Assembly: GCA_946414315.1 (NCBI GenBank)
Contig: CAMKNZ010000004.1
Coordinates: 1 to 64,000 of the forward strand
Length of the DNA: 64,000 bases
Reading direction: 5' to 3'
Source: an uncultured Clostridia bacterium
Lineage (GTDB): Bacteria; Bacillota; Clostridia; Christensenellales; Aristaeellaceae
Within the stretch, counting starts at the first letter, position 1; every line of letters begins with the position of its first letter. The position numbers and the translations under genes are program-made. The notes under the pieces were generated by a model. The model worked only from the letters and a program-made list of their open reading frames with translations. It ran no database searches and had not been told where the DNA came from. Shown here piece by piece: positions 35,723 to 43,796 of the stretch.

Positions 35723-36799
35723 TTACTGTGCGGGCGTATAGAACCGTTCCACGGAAACCATTTCACAGTTCACGTTGAATTTGACTTCCACATTATTCGT
35801 GGCAAAGTCGGGGCTCAGGTTCTCGTCAGCCAGCATGGCCTTGAACTCATCGACAGTGTAGGTGACCGGCTCTTCCAGCGGATCGCCGTTCTCTTTGTCG
35901 ATATGGTCGATGATCGTCAGGTTGTCCGGGATCTCCACCGTCAGTTCGGCAAACTGCTCAATATGTTCGATCTCGTACATATAGATATGGTATTCTTCAT
36001 CTTTCTTCCGCAGCTCGATATCGTCGTTGATCAGGATGACGCCTTCCTCGGACTTGTCGATTGATACGATCTCTTCCTGGAGCTGGCCGTCGATCAGCGT
36101 ATCGCCGATATCCAGCTGTTCCACCTGCGCAGCAGGCAGCGGAATGGGCCGCATCGCAACAGCGGTCAGCGTATTGGTCTCGGGATTGTAATCGCTCAGA
36201 TTGGTGACAAATGTGAGGCCTGCGACCGCCTGCGCCCCGGTCACCCCGGCGTCAGCGGGGATGAAGTCCAGGTTCGTCAGGAAACTGACGCAGGTAGCAA
36301 TCTGCTCCGCGTTCAGGTTCCTGTCCCCTTCCTGGGCGGGCAGGAGCACGAATTCCACGCAGTATCCCCTGAAGATGGAGAAGAAAACAATATAATCCAT
36401 GTCTTCCGTATCATGCTTGGCAACCAGCACCCGGGTACCGTAACCGGTTTCACCGTAGGTAATCTCCACATCCGGATCGGGATCGATGAAAGTCTGCTCC
36501 AGCAGGGCCAGGGCTTCATCATCCATGTCGTTCAGCCGTTCCACGTCGGCATACTGCTCGTCAAAGGCGATGGACAGCTGCATAGCGGGCTTCGCCGGAT
36601 CTTCCGACGAGATCAGGGCAACGTACTGTTCCGGCGTGACAGTCAGGGGCGTAATCTTATAACCTTCCGGCAGCGCGCTCTGAAGCCGGAACGCGCCGTT
36701 AATGCTCACGGTGCCGAGGGTCACTTTGTCCTCCGCCATCGCGGATACCGCGCAAAGCAGCATCGCAAGGCCCAGGATAATCGCAATGATTTTTTTCAT
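35723..36799 (-). CDS. Secreted protein of unknown function, 358 aa
   Basis: The protein has a clear Sec signal peptide (MKKIIAIILGLAMLLCAVSA, likely cut after AMA). The mature part is acidic; it has a region about 30-200 with YGETGYGTRVLVAKHDTED and a C-terminal half with several short beta-rich stretches. I recognise no domain. It is the last of four same-strand secreted-protein genes with 30-40 nt gaps, probably one operon from the promoter at 40370-40398. Envelope or extracellular location is expected; the function is unknown. Confidence 0.75.
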   Translation of the reverse strand: MKKIIAIILGLAMLLCAVSAMAEDKVTLGTVSINGAFRLQSALPEGYKITPLTVTPEQYVALISSEDPAKPAMQLSIAFDEQYADVERLNDMDDEALALLEQTFIDPDPDVEITYGETGYGTRVLVAKHDTEDMDYIVFFSIFRGYCVEFVLLPAQEGDRNLNAEQIATCVSFLTNLDFIPADAGVTGAQAVAGLTFVTNLSDYNPETNTLTAVAMRPIPLPAAQVEQLDIGDTLIDGQLQEEIVSIDKSEEGVILINDDIELRKKDEEYHIYMYEIEHIEQFAELTVEIPDNLTIIDHIDKENGDPLEEPVTYTVDEFKAMLADENLSPDFATNNVEVKFNVNCEMVSVERFYTPAQ

Positions 36800-36829
36800 C
36801 TTATTGTTCCTCCTTCTGCTCTGTGCGTC

Positions 36830-37462
36830 TTACTGCACAACAAACTGCTTGTTGATGAAACCGACGTCGCCGGTATCCTGGTCTTCCACCTGGTACCAGT
36901 TGTTCGTCTCCTTGATGACCAGCAGCTTCTCATTCTGCTTGTAGGTGGCCATAAGCTCCGCGCTCTTGCTGGGTGCCCAGCGCAGGTTCACCCATCCGCT
37001 GGCACGGGTCGGGCGAACCGTCACGATGAACGGGGTCACCTTTTTCGCGCTCTTGAACTCCGCGTTGATCTCCGCCGTCACATCCGTGGACGCGGAGGAA
37101 GCGGAAGAAGACGAGGAAGATCCGCCGTTGCGGGCCGGGGGTTTGTTCTTGCGCAGGTAGCGGCTGGAAATGTATGCGGCGTAGGTGCCGTAGCCGTAAC
37201 CCGGATTATTGTAGTAATAATCAATCAGGGCCCAGCCGTTTCCGCCGTCGCGGTAATAGCAGTAGATCTTCGTGCCGTATTTCAGGCTGCCGACGACATC
37301 GCCGCCGGGCGTTGAGCGGACATTCAGGCCTTTGCCGTTCTCGGTATAGACGTAATAGTATCCTTCGGACGCCATCGGCGTATCATCTTCCGCCAGCGCC
37401 GCGGGGATCAGGCCGGCCGCAAGCACCAGCACCATCAGCAAAGCAATCAGACGTTTTTTCAT
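36830..37462 (-). CDS. Secreted protein with two bacterial SH3 domains
   Basis: The 210-residue protein has a signal peptide (cut near ALAED), an SH3b domain at about 33-105 (YVYTENGKGLNVRSTPGG, GTKIYCYYRDG), a Ser-rich linker (about 112-126) and a second SH3b domain at about 145-208 (GWVNLRWAPSKSAELMATY, VGFINKQFV). Such domains bind cell-wall peptidoglycan. No catalytic domain is attached, so it is probably a wall-associated adaptor. GGAGG precedes the ATG. It lies between the secreted proteins at 35723 and 37494. Confidence 0.85.
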   Translation of the reverse strand: MKKRLIALLMVLVLAAGLIPAALAEDDTPMASEGYYYVYTENGKGLNVRSTPGGDVVGSLKYGTKIYCYYRDGGNGWALIDYYYNNPGYGYGTYAAYISSRYLRKNKPPARNGGSSSSSSASSASTDVTAEINAEFKSAKKVTPFIVTVRPTRASGWVNLRWAPSKSAELMATYKQNEKLLVIKETNNWYQVEDQDTGDVGFINKQFVVQ

Positions 37463-37493
37463 GGTTTTGTTCCTCCTATCTCTTGTTTACAAG

Positions 37494-39305
37494 TCAGTGC
37501 AGGACCCCGTGCGGATTGTAGGTGATCCTCGCCTGACGGTTGTTCTTTCTGACCGTCTTGACCCAGTCGTTGTCGATCTGGAACTCCGAGATCCGGACCC
37601 GGATCGCTCCGATACCTTCTGCAATGACCAGGTCCCTGTCATAATCAACTAGTTTCCACCCGTCTTCAGGCGTGGTCCTTCCGGAAGCCAGGGGTTTATT
37701 GTATACGGCCTTCACGATGTTCGATCCGTTCCGCTTGTTCACCGGTTCCGGATTTCCGTCAAAGTCGAAGCATTCCATCTCAAGCGTGATGCTCGTGATG
37801 TTCAGGTCGCTGACGTTCTTAATTGCAAAGCAAAGGTTGCACCTGGCATCGAACTTGCCTTCCACCCATTTCAGCGAATTCTCCCAGTCGCCGACCCGGA
37901 CCGTAAGGGACGCCCGGAATCCTCCGTCCTCCGTTATTCCATAGATCTCAGTCATGCCGTAAGAAACGCCGGTGATATCGACCTTGTTGGGCGCTTTTTT
38001 ATTCTGCGCGACGGACGCGATCGCAGGATCCGCGCTTTCCCAGGTCATGTTGGGGTTGATATTCTTTACCTTCTCCGGCTCCAGGACCGCGCCGGCGGAA
38101 GACGTCTGGCCGTAATCGATATAAGCGGTCTTCCTCAGCATATGCACTCCGGTCAGGTGCTGCATGACCTTGACCTTGACCTTTGCCTGCCGTCTTGACC
38201 CGTCGGTGGTGGTGGCGGTCACGTAGGCTTCTCCGCCGGAAACGCCGGTCACGACGCCATTTTCATCCACAGTCAGGATCTTCTCATTGGAAGATGCAAA
38301 CGTCAGCTTCGGATTGGAAGCGTTCTCCGGCTCGATCTTCCATGTCAGCTGGGCCGTTTCACCGTTGTAAACCGCCGGTGCGGGATCGAGGGTCACCTTC
38401 TTCACCGGCTGCTGCACATGCACAACCGCCTTCGCCATCACGGTGCCAACCTCTTCGCTGGCGCAGGTGATTTCACAGTCGCCCAGCGCGACGCCGGTCA
38501 CCCGGCCTTGGTTGTTCACCTTGGCGACGCTCTCGTCCGAAGAGGACCAGACAACCTTCCTGTTGTTGGTATCCTTCGGCAGGACGGTCGCCTTCAGCAC
38601 GCCGTTCCGGCCGACGTCGACCGTCAGTTCCGAATTGTCCAGCGTGATCTCTTCAGCGCTCTGGGTCACCTGAAGGTTGATGTTTGCACGGATGTTGCTG
38701 CCATCCGTCGCTGTGGCTGTGATACGGACGTTCCCGCGCTTCAGGCCGGTCACTACGCCGTTCGCATCCACCGTGGCAAACTGCTCGTTGGCGGAAGCCC
38801 AGGTAACCTGCTGACGGGTCGCGTTCTCCGGAAGATATGCCGGCGTCAGCTGAATCGTTCCTCCGACGGCGACGTTCTTCGCAGGCGCTGTCAGGGTCAG
38901 GCGCGTGATGGGCTGGATCACGACGATCCGGTACTGGATCGAGACCGACGGATCCTCCTGGCTGGTAATGGTCAGGACGGTTTCACCGGGCGCCAGCCCG
39001 GCCACCGCATTGCCCTTGGCCCGGACGACCTCCTCGTTGTCCACGGCCAGGTCGACCTTCTTGTTCCTGGTCGTCTTCGGCAGCACGTTCACCTGCAGCG
39101 AAAGGCTTTTCTTCACCGCAAGCACGATCACCGGCAGGCCGTCTCCCGCGGACGTCAGTCCGTTCAGGTACGGATCGTCTGCGGCATAGACCGGCAGTCT
39201 CGCAGTGTTCAGTTCAAGCGTGACTTTTTCGCCCTCCTCCGCCAGCGCGGCCATGCTCATACAGAGCACTGCCAGTGCGAGCAGGAGGCTCAGCATCTTT
39301 TTCAT
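37494..39305 (-). CDS. Secreted protein with multiple BIG2 Ig-like repeats
   Basis: The 603-residue protein has a signal peptide (cut near ALAEEG) and at least four tandem BIG2-type Ig-like domains (about 65-450). They show the repeated patterns VTWASANEQFATVDANGVVTG, VVWSSSDESVAKVNNQGRVTG and LTFASSNEKILTVDENGVVTG. A C-terminal beta-rich region (about 455-600) is unassigned. BIG2 domains act as surface or adhesion modules. It sits between the YARHG and SH3 genes in the secreted-protein operon. No wall-sorting signal (LPxTG) is present, so it may be released or held by other means. Confidence 0.85.
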   Translation of the reverse strand: MKKMLSLLLALAVLCMSMAALAEEGEKVTLELNTARLPVYAADDPYLNGLTSAGDGLPVIVLAVKKSLSLQVNVLPKTTRNKKVDLAVDNEEVVRAKGNAVAGLAPGETVLTITSQEDPSVSIQYRIVVIQPITRLTLTAPAKNVAVGGTIQLTPAYLPENATRQQVTWASANEQFATVDANGVVTGLKRGNVRITATATDGSNIRANINLQVTQSAEEITLDNSELTVDVGRNGVLKATVLPKDTNNRKVVWSSSDESVAKVNNQGRVTGVALGDCEITCASEEVGTVMAKAVVHVQQPVKKVTLDPAPAVYNGETAQLTWKIEPENASNPKLTFASSNEKILTVDENGVVTGVSGGEAYVTATTTDGSRRQAKVKVKVMQHLTGVHMLRKTAYIDYGQTSSAGAVLEPEKVKNINPNMTWESADPAIASVAQNKKAPNKVDITGVSYGMTEIYGITEDGGFRASLTVRVGDWENSLKWVEGKFDARCNLCFAIKNVSDLNITSITLEMECFDFDGNPEPVNKRNGSNIVKAVYNKPLASGRTTPEDGWKLVDYDRDLVIAEGIGAIRVRISEFQIDNDWVKTVRKNNRQARITYNPHGVLH

Positions 39306-39345
39306 TCCCGTTTCCTCCTCTATGATAAATGTTTTTCAGGTTTGT

Positions 39346-40290
39346 TCAGCCGTCTCCCTGGCCTGCGTCTGTCTCCGTGATATCTTCACCGGTAATGGAC
39401 AGCGTTCCGGATGGCACGAAGCCGCGGATCGCCTCGCCGTTGAACGTTGTTTCAATGTAATCCCAGGCGCCGGAATTGTACATCGTGGTCAGATATGTAA
39501 CCCGGGTGCCAGCCGGCAGCTGCATCAGCGCGTTGCCTGTCTGCGCCGGATCATCCGTCAGGGCCGTGGAAGATATGACCTCCACCGAGCTGCGGTCCCA
39601 GCTCAGGATCTCCAGCGCCGGTTTCTTCCCCTTGATCTTTGAGATCTCGATATAGCCAACCCGATACTGACCGGCCTGGTTGGCTTCATAAAGCATCAGC
39701 ATCCAGCCCTGATCCTGGCCCAGCGCGTAAACGGGGCCGTTTGTGCTGACCGTAGCTTTACCATTGTTCGCCCGGTATGCCGCAGTCGACGGGGCGGTAT
39801 ATACGGCGTATTTCTGATTCGATTGCAGATCCACATAATCAAATCCGCGGGGCCTGTTCACCACTTCCGCAGGCGGCGTCGGCATTCCCTTCCCATTGGG
39901 ATTGTACCATTTCTGCGCCCGCATTTCCCTGCGGACAGCCTTGATCAGATCCACATTGTCGTTTTCAATCTTGGAACACTGAGAATAGCTGGTATGATGG
40001 TTCTGGCTGTTTTCGTCCGCATTGGGTTTGTACCAGGGCATCCTGGTGAACCAGTTGTAGCAGCGGCTGCCGGTTTCAAACTTGTAACCATGCCGTGCAT
40101 AGATTTCATTGAATGCATAAAGCAGCGTGTCATACTGGTACCCATTCCACAATTCATCCCAGGTCAGCGCACGCGTGTTGCTGTCCGGAATGATGTACAT
40201 GGAATCAGCTTTGGCCCCGGCCGGTACGAGCGCCGCCGCACAGGGCAGCAGGATCGCCAGCGCAAGCAGCAATGCAAACAGTTTTTTCAT
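39346..40290 (-). CDS. Secreted YARHG-domain protein with SH3-like C-terminus
   Basis: The 314-residue protein has a signal peptide (cut near AKADS), then a YARHG domain (about 40-130; YAFNEIYARHGYKFETG, WYKPN). A C-terminal part contains two SH3-like stretches (about 165-305) ending in RGFVPSGTLSITGED. YARHG domains are extracellular and probably bind peptidoglycan or related polymers. It is the first gene of the secreted-protein operon, with AGGAGGAG before the ATG. A promoter with an exact TATAAT lies at 40370-40398. Confidence 0.85.
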   Translation of the reverse strand: MKKLFALLLALAILLPCAAALVPAGAKADSMYIIPDSNTRALTWDELWNGYQYDTLLYAFNEIYARHGYKFETGSRCYNWFTRMPWYKPNADENSQNHHTSYSQCSKIENDNVDLIKAVRREMRAQKWYNPNGKGMPTPPAEVVNRPRGFDYVDLQSNQKYAVYTAPSTAAYRANNGKATVSTNGPVYALGQDQGWMLMLYEANQAGQYRVGYIEISKIKGKKPALEILSWDRSSVEVISSTALTDDPAQTGNALMQLPAGTRVTYLTTMYNSGAWDYIETTFNGEAIRGFVPSGTLSITGEDITETDAGQGDG

Positions 40291-40369
40291 GGTGTTTCTC
40301 CTCCTGTATTATATATCGTCACCCGCTGGGCGGGATAGTGATCTGTCTTTTGTTTTTTCTGTTGGATCC

Positions 40370-40398
40370 ATTATACCACAGGGTCAGCTGTCGGGCAA
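40370..40398 (-). promoter_or_regulatory. Promoter of the secreted-protein operon
   Basis: On the minus strand TTGCCC (40393-40398) and TATAAT (40370-40375) are 17 bp apart. The -35 element lies inside the end of the 77-aa gene at 40384, so this operon can be transcribed independently of that gene. The small CCCGC/GCGGG hairpin just downstream has no T tract. Confidence 0.55.
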
Positions 40399-40617
40399 TT
40401 CGGGATCGCTGAAGCCGTCCAGCGTTCCGTTCTTCTCAATCCATACGTATTTATGCCAATCCTTCGACGACAGGAACAGCCTGGCTGCCACGTAAGGATA
40501 TCTCCGGCTGTCCGGGCTTTTCATAATCAGCCGGAAACGCTCCTCACCGACGCGTTCCCTGAGGAAAGATACGGCTTCTTTCGTATGTCTTCCCGGCTTG
40601 TATGTGTCCCTTTCCAT
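40384..40617 (-). CDS. Small hypothetical protein, 77 aa
   Basis: I do not recognise the family. The protein starts MERDTYKPGRHTKEAVSFLRER, is charged throughout and contains YPYVAARLFLSSKDWHKYVW before an acidic tail. It has no signal peptide, membrane helix or Cys. AAAGG and GGGA precede the ATG. Its notable property is its promoter: the shared CTGGACA element at 40727-40758 lies 110-140 nt upstream in the correct orientation, placing it in the same putative regulon as the sigma-factor operon. Confidence 0.6.
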   Translation of the reverse strand: MERDTYKPGRHTKEAVSFLRERVGEERFRLIMKSPDSRRYPYVAARLFLSSKDWHKYVWIEKNGTLDGFSDPELPDS

Positions 40618-40726
40618 TCCCGCGGTTCCTTTCCTACGGCGTTCTCAGGCCCCTGTTAAGGGTCTGCACAGCTTGATACGCACAAAAAAGCATATCTGGC
40701 AGTTCTTTTCTGAAATCTTTACTGAT

Positions 40727-40758
40727 GATATATCCTGTTTTGTCCAGTAAATGTCCAG
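40727..40758 (-). promoter_or_regulatory. Shared CTGGACA promoter element (copy A), 77-aa gene
   Basis: On the minus strand the sequence CTGGACA-TTTA-CTGGACA (40741-40758) is a perfect heptamer repeat with 11-bp period. It is followed by AAACAG and GATATATC; TGGACA (40752-40757) to GATATA (40729-40734) is 17 bp. It is the cleanest of the four strong copies. A separate forward promoter for the YdcF-like gene lies just beyond. Confidence 0.6.
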
Positions 40759-40783
40759 TAAAAACCGTACATTTTATTTTTTT

Positions 40784-40812
40784 TTGGCAAAAATGCCGGT
40801 TTTTGGTATCAT
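40784..40812 (+). promoter_or_regulatory. Promoter of the YdcF-like gene
   Basis: TTGGCA (40784-40789) and TATCAT (40807-40812) are separated by 17 bp, about 36 nt upstream of ATG 40849. An A/T-rich tract just upstream (40771-40785) could act as an UP-like element. Confidence 0.5.
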
Positions 40813-40848
40813 AATGATGATCAGAACACGGAAAGGAACCCGGAAAAG

Positions 40849-42279
40849 ATGAGAAAAGCAGTCAAACAGATCCTCCTGTGCGCGGCGGCGCTGCTCCTGG
40901 TCTGCCTCGCCTGCCGGGCTGCCTTTTTCGATCATCTCAATATTTATATTCCGCTGCAGGGAGCCGCGGAGCCGGAAGCGGAGATCCGGGTCGAACAGCC
41001 GGACATTCTGCGGGCCGGCGAAGCGGAGTCACGCGGCGGATATCTGCGGCTTCCCCTGTATCCGGCAGGTCGCGGAGAAACCGATCTGGTATACGGAAAT
41101 GAAACGGATGGCGCCCTGAAGCATGAGCTCCGGGTAGACCGCTTTCACACGGTATACGACATGAACACCGGCAATTTTACCGGCGATACGGTTGTACTGA
41201 TCGCCGTGACCCTGTTCTGGCTGCTGGTCAGCGCGATCATGCTCTGGCACTTCTTTCAGGCGAAAGGCGCCGCATTTTATGACTACGGAACAATTTACTA
41301 TGCCGGTTTCTCCCTGTTTGCCCTGGCTTCCGGCCTTGTGATGCTGAGCGTTACCGTTTCCCATCTGCTGCATCCGGAAAATTACAGCATGTATGAAGCC
41401 TATGCCGCGATCAGCGGCGCCAGCGCGCGGTATATGAAGATCTCTACGCCCCTGATGCTGGTATTCGCCGCAGCCATGGCGGTCAGCAACATTGCGCTGC
41501 TGCGGCATGAACGCCCCCGGATCCAGAATGCCCTCGGCCTGCTGGTCAGCATCCTGCTGATCATCGGGGAATTCATCGGCTGGTTTCTCCTTTTACGGAA
41601 TTTCTCCGGATCGGAAATCGCTTACCGGATCGACAACACCCTGCAGAACACCTACGCCACCGCGTTCATCTATTTCCAGTGCATGCTGACCGGCGCGGTC
41701 ATCTGCGGCTTCACGGCCGCGCGCCGCACCCCAGCCCCGGACAAGGACTTTATTATCATCCTGGGCTGCTGGTTCCGTCCGGACGGTTCACTGCCGCCGC
41801 TGCTGCGCGGGCGGGCGGACAAAGCGCTCGAATTCTGGACAAAACAGAAAGAAGAAACAGGAAAAGAAGCCCGGTTCATCCCCTCCGGCGGACAGGGCGG
41901 CAATGAGCCGATGCCTGAGGGCGAAGCAATCCGGCAGTACCTCCTCTCCCGGGGGATCGAAGACCGGCTGATCCTTCCCGAAGACCGGGCCGTCAACACT
42001 TATGAAAACATGGCAAATTCCCGGGAGATCATCCGGGGAACTGCCCCGGAGGGCAAAACCGTCTTTGCCACCAGCAGCTATCACGTATTCCGCAGCGGCC
42101 TGTGGGCCCGGCAGGCCGGACTGTCCGCCGAAGGCCTGGGCAGCCGGACGAAGTGGTGGTTCTGGCCGAACGCTTTCATGCGGGAAACCGCGGGGCTGTT
42201 GCAGAAGCGCTGGAAACAGGAGCTGCTTTTCCTGCTGCTGCTGATCGTCTTTTTCGGAATCCTGTCCATGATACTGTGA
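40849..42279 (+). CDS. Membrane protein with C-terminal YdcF/ElyC (DUF218) domain
   Basis: The 476-residue protein has an N-terminal helix (about 8-28), a small extracytoplasmic domain (about 30-110), four to five more helices (about 118-290) and a DUF218/YdcF domain (about 297-450; IILGCWFRPDGSLPPLLRGRADKAL, RAVNTYENMANS, TSSYHVFRSGLWAR). It ends with a further helix. ElyC and SanA of this family act in envelope precursor metabolism; the exact reaction is unknown. It is one of the few forward genes and ends at a strong bidirectional terminator. Confidence 0.85.
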   Translation: MRKAVKQILLCAAALLLVCLACRAAFFDHLNIYIPLQGAAEPEAEIRVEQPDILRAGEAESRGGYLRLPLYPAGRGETDLVYGNETDGALKHELRVDRFHTVYDMNTGNFTGDTVVLIAVTLFWLLVSAIMLWHFFQAKGAAFYDYGTIYYAGFSLFALASGLVMLSVTVSHLLHPENYSMYEAYAAISGASARYMKISTPLMLVFAAAMAVSNIALLRHERPRIQNALGLLVSILLIIGEFIGWFLLLRNFSGSEIAYRIDNTLQNTYATAFIYFQCMLTGAVICGFTAARRTPAPDKDFIIILGCWFRPDGSLPPLLRGRADKALEFWTKQKEETGKEARFIPSGGQGGNEPMPEGEAIRQYLLSRGIEDRLILPEDRAVNTYENMANSREIIRGTAPEGKTVFATSSYHVFRSGLWARQAGLSAEGLGSRTKWWFWPNAFMRETAGLLQKRWKQELLFLLLLIVFFGILSMIL

Positions 42280-42286
42280 GTTAATG

Positions 42287-42322
42287 AAAAAACGCTGCAG
42301 GAGAATCTCCTGCAGCGTTTTG
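42287..42322. terminator. Bidirectional rho-independent terminator
   Basis: A long stem (AAAACGCTGCAGGAGA and its complement) around a 3-base loop separates the convergent YdcF-like and ABC-2 permease genes. A and T runs flank it on both strands. Confidence 0.9.
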
Positions 42323-42332
42323 GGTTTTCGGG

Positions 42333-43796
42333 TTACCGTTTGTCCTTGTCGATCAGTTCCAGGGCAATGGTGGCAAGCATCGCGAAGACGGCAATGAAGA
42401 TAAACAGCGTAATCCAGTTGTCAACGATGTTGTCCACCGTATTTGCATATTCCGGCTTGTAAGCTGCCTGGGCCGTCCTGGTCTGGATAAAATCCTTCAC
42501 GTTCTCCTCGCCGAAAAGATCCAGGATTTCCCCTACGGTGGTTTTCAGCGTGATCGTCTTGTCACGCTGTTTTTTCAGCGCGTCATTGTTCTTCAGGAAA
42601 TCCACGACGGTCCCGACCGTTACCGGCGGATTTACCTGCACGTCGGACGCCGCCCTGACGATCTCTTCCGCATGCAGGGCGTCCAGCACCTGGCCGACGG
42701 TGATCGTCCTGCCCAGCTCCTTGTCCAGGATTTTCCCGGCGGCTTCCGCCGACGTCAGCGACGTCAGCACGTCGCCCAGGGTCTTGTCCCCGATCAGTTT
42801 CAGATCCCGGACGTCCTTCATCGCGTCTTCCTTCAGGATCATATCCGCGATCTCCCGCAGGGTGAAGGGATGGGCCACTTCCTTCTCCCGCAGCTTCAGA
42901 TACTCATCCGCGCTGCTCAGGATTTCAGCCACTTCTCCCACGGTATAGGACTTCAGGATCTCCCGGTCACGGAGCCTGTCCACCACCGGGTTGTCCAGCT
43001 TGTCGAGCAGCTCCCCCACGGTGAACGTGCCGCCGATCTCGCTGTCCCGCATGCCTTCAACCGTTTTCCACACCGTGGTCATGGGCAGCTCGTTGTAGCC
43101 GCTCTGGGCTGTCATCGCCCTGATGCCGTAATTGGAGATGGTATAGTTGGAAAGCGGCCGGGACCACTCAGGCAGCGGGATGATGCCGCCGGAGAATACC
43201 AGCTGGAAAATCAGGATGAAAGGCATCAGCGTCATCGCGCCGGTGGTCGTCCGGGAGATGCTGGAAAGGAACAGGCTCAGCATGTCCGACGCATAGGAGA
43301 TCAGGAACATCGTGATTCCGAGGTCGCAAATCATCCAGGGCGTAATTTTCCCCGATCCGAACCCCTTCGGGATCGGTACCTCCAGCATCCGCAGCACGAC
43401 CATGGTCAGCACCGTCTGGGCCGCGCACAGCAGGAACTGATAGATCATGTGGGCCGCCACATAGGAGGAAATATGCATGCCGGAGCGGTGCTCGCGCTTG
43501 ATGATCGCCCGTTCCCGGCAGACCGCCTGGATCGAGTTGAAGCAGCCGTTCCAGATCGCCACGCAGGTCAGGGCAAAACCGCCGATGAGGCTGCCTTCCA
43601 TATTGACGAAGTAGCGCTTGCGGATAACCATGGCCACCAGGGCGGCGATGATCGCCGCCATCGGCAGCACTTTCCAGTCGTTTTCATTGATAAAGAAGCG
43701 GAGCTGCTTTCCGAGATAGATACGCACCTGGCTGCCCCGGCCCGTATGGCGGATCCTGCGAATCCGTTTCTTTGCGGTCGTATTCGCTTCAGACAT
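42333..43796 (-). CDS. ABC-2 type permease with a seven-repeat extracytoplasmic domain
   Basis: The 487-residue permease has a cytoplasmic lead (about 1-40), six membrane helices of ABC-2/ABCG type (about 45-225 plus a last one near 460-480) and, between helices 5 and 6, a large loop holding seven tandem 27-residue repeats (about 257-446). Each repeat begins T-[VL]-G/R-[EDQT]; the Thr positions are 259, 285, 312, 339, 366, 393 and 420. The start was set at ATG 43794-43796 because GGAG is 9 nt upstream and it overlaps the ATPase stop (ATGTCTGA). Its partner is the upstream ATPase. The exported substrate is unknown. Confidence 0.85.
   Translation of the reverse strand: MSEANTTAKKRIRRIRHTGRGSQVRIYLGKQLRFFINENDWKVLPMAAIIAALVAMVIRKRYFVNMEGSLIGGFALTCVAIWNGCFNSIQAVCRERAIIKREHRSGMHISSYVAAHMIYQFLLCAAQTVLTMVVLRMLEVPIPKGFGSGKITPWMICDLGITMFLISYASDMLSLFLSSISRTTTGAMTLMPFILIFQLVFSGGIIPLPEWSRPLSNYTISNYGIRAMTAQSGYNELPMTTVWKTVEGMRDSEIGGTFTVGELLDKLDNPVVDRLRDREILKSYTVGEVAEILSSADEYLKLREKEVAHPFTLREIADMILKEDAMKDVRDLKLIGDKTLGDVLTSLTSAEAAGKILDKELGRTITVGQVLDALHAEEIVRAASDVQVNPPVTVGTVVDFLKNNDALKKQRDKTITLKTTVGEILDLFGEENVKDFIQTRTAQAAYKPEYANTVDNIVDNWITLFIFIAVFAMLATIALELIDKDKR
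42459..43022 (-). repeat. Seven 27-residue protein repeats in the permease loop
   Basis: The units start FTVGELLDKL, YTVGEVAEIL, FTLREIADMI, KTLGDVLTSL, ITVGQVLDAL, VTVGTVVDFL and TTVGEILDLF. Spacing between the leading Thr residues is 26, 27, 27, 27, 27 and 27. Each unit also shows a central acidic/Ala stretch and an R/K-D/E pair near position 19-21. The repeats diverge at the DNA level, so they are old. Confidence 0.85.

Noticed and set aside
40320-40345. Terminator for the 77-aa gene
   Set aside because: The CCCGC/GCGGG hairpin has only a 5-bp stem and no T tract, so it may be a leader structure of the downstream operon.
40384-40617. A second exporter substrate peptide
   Set aside because: The 77-aa protein has no double-glycine-like leader motif and no hydrophobic signal, so only its promoter links it to the regulon.
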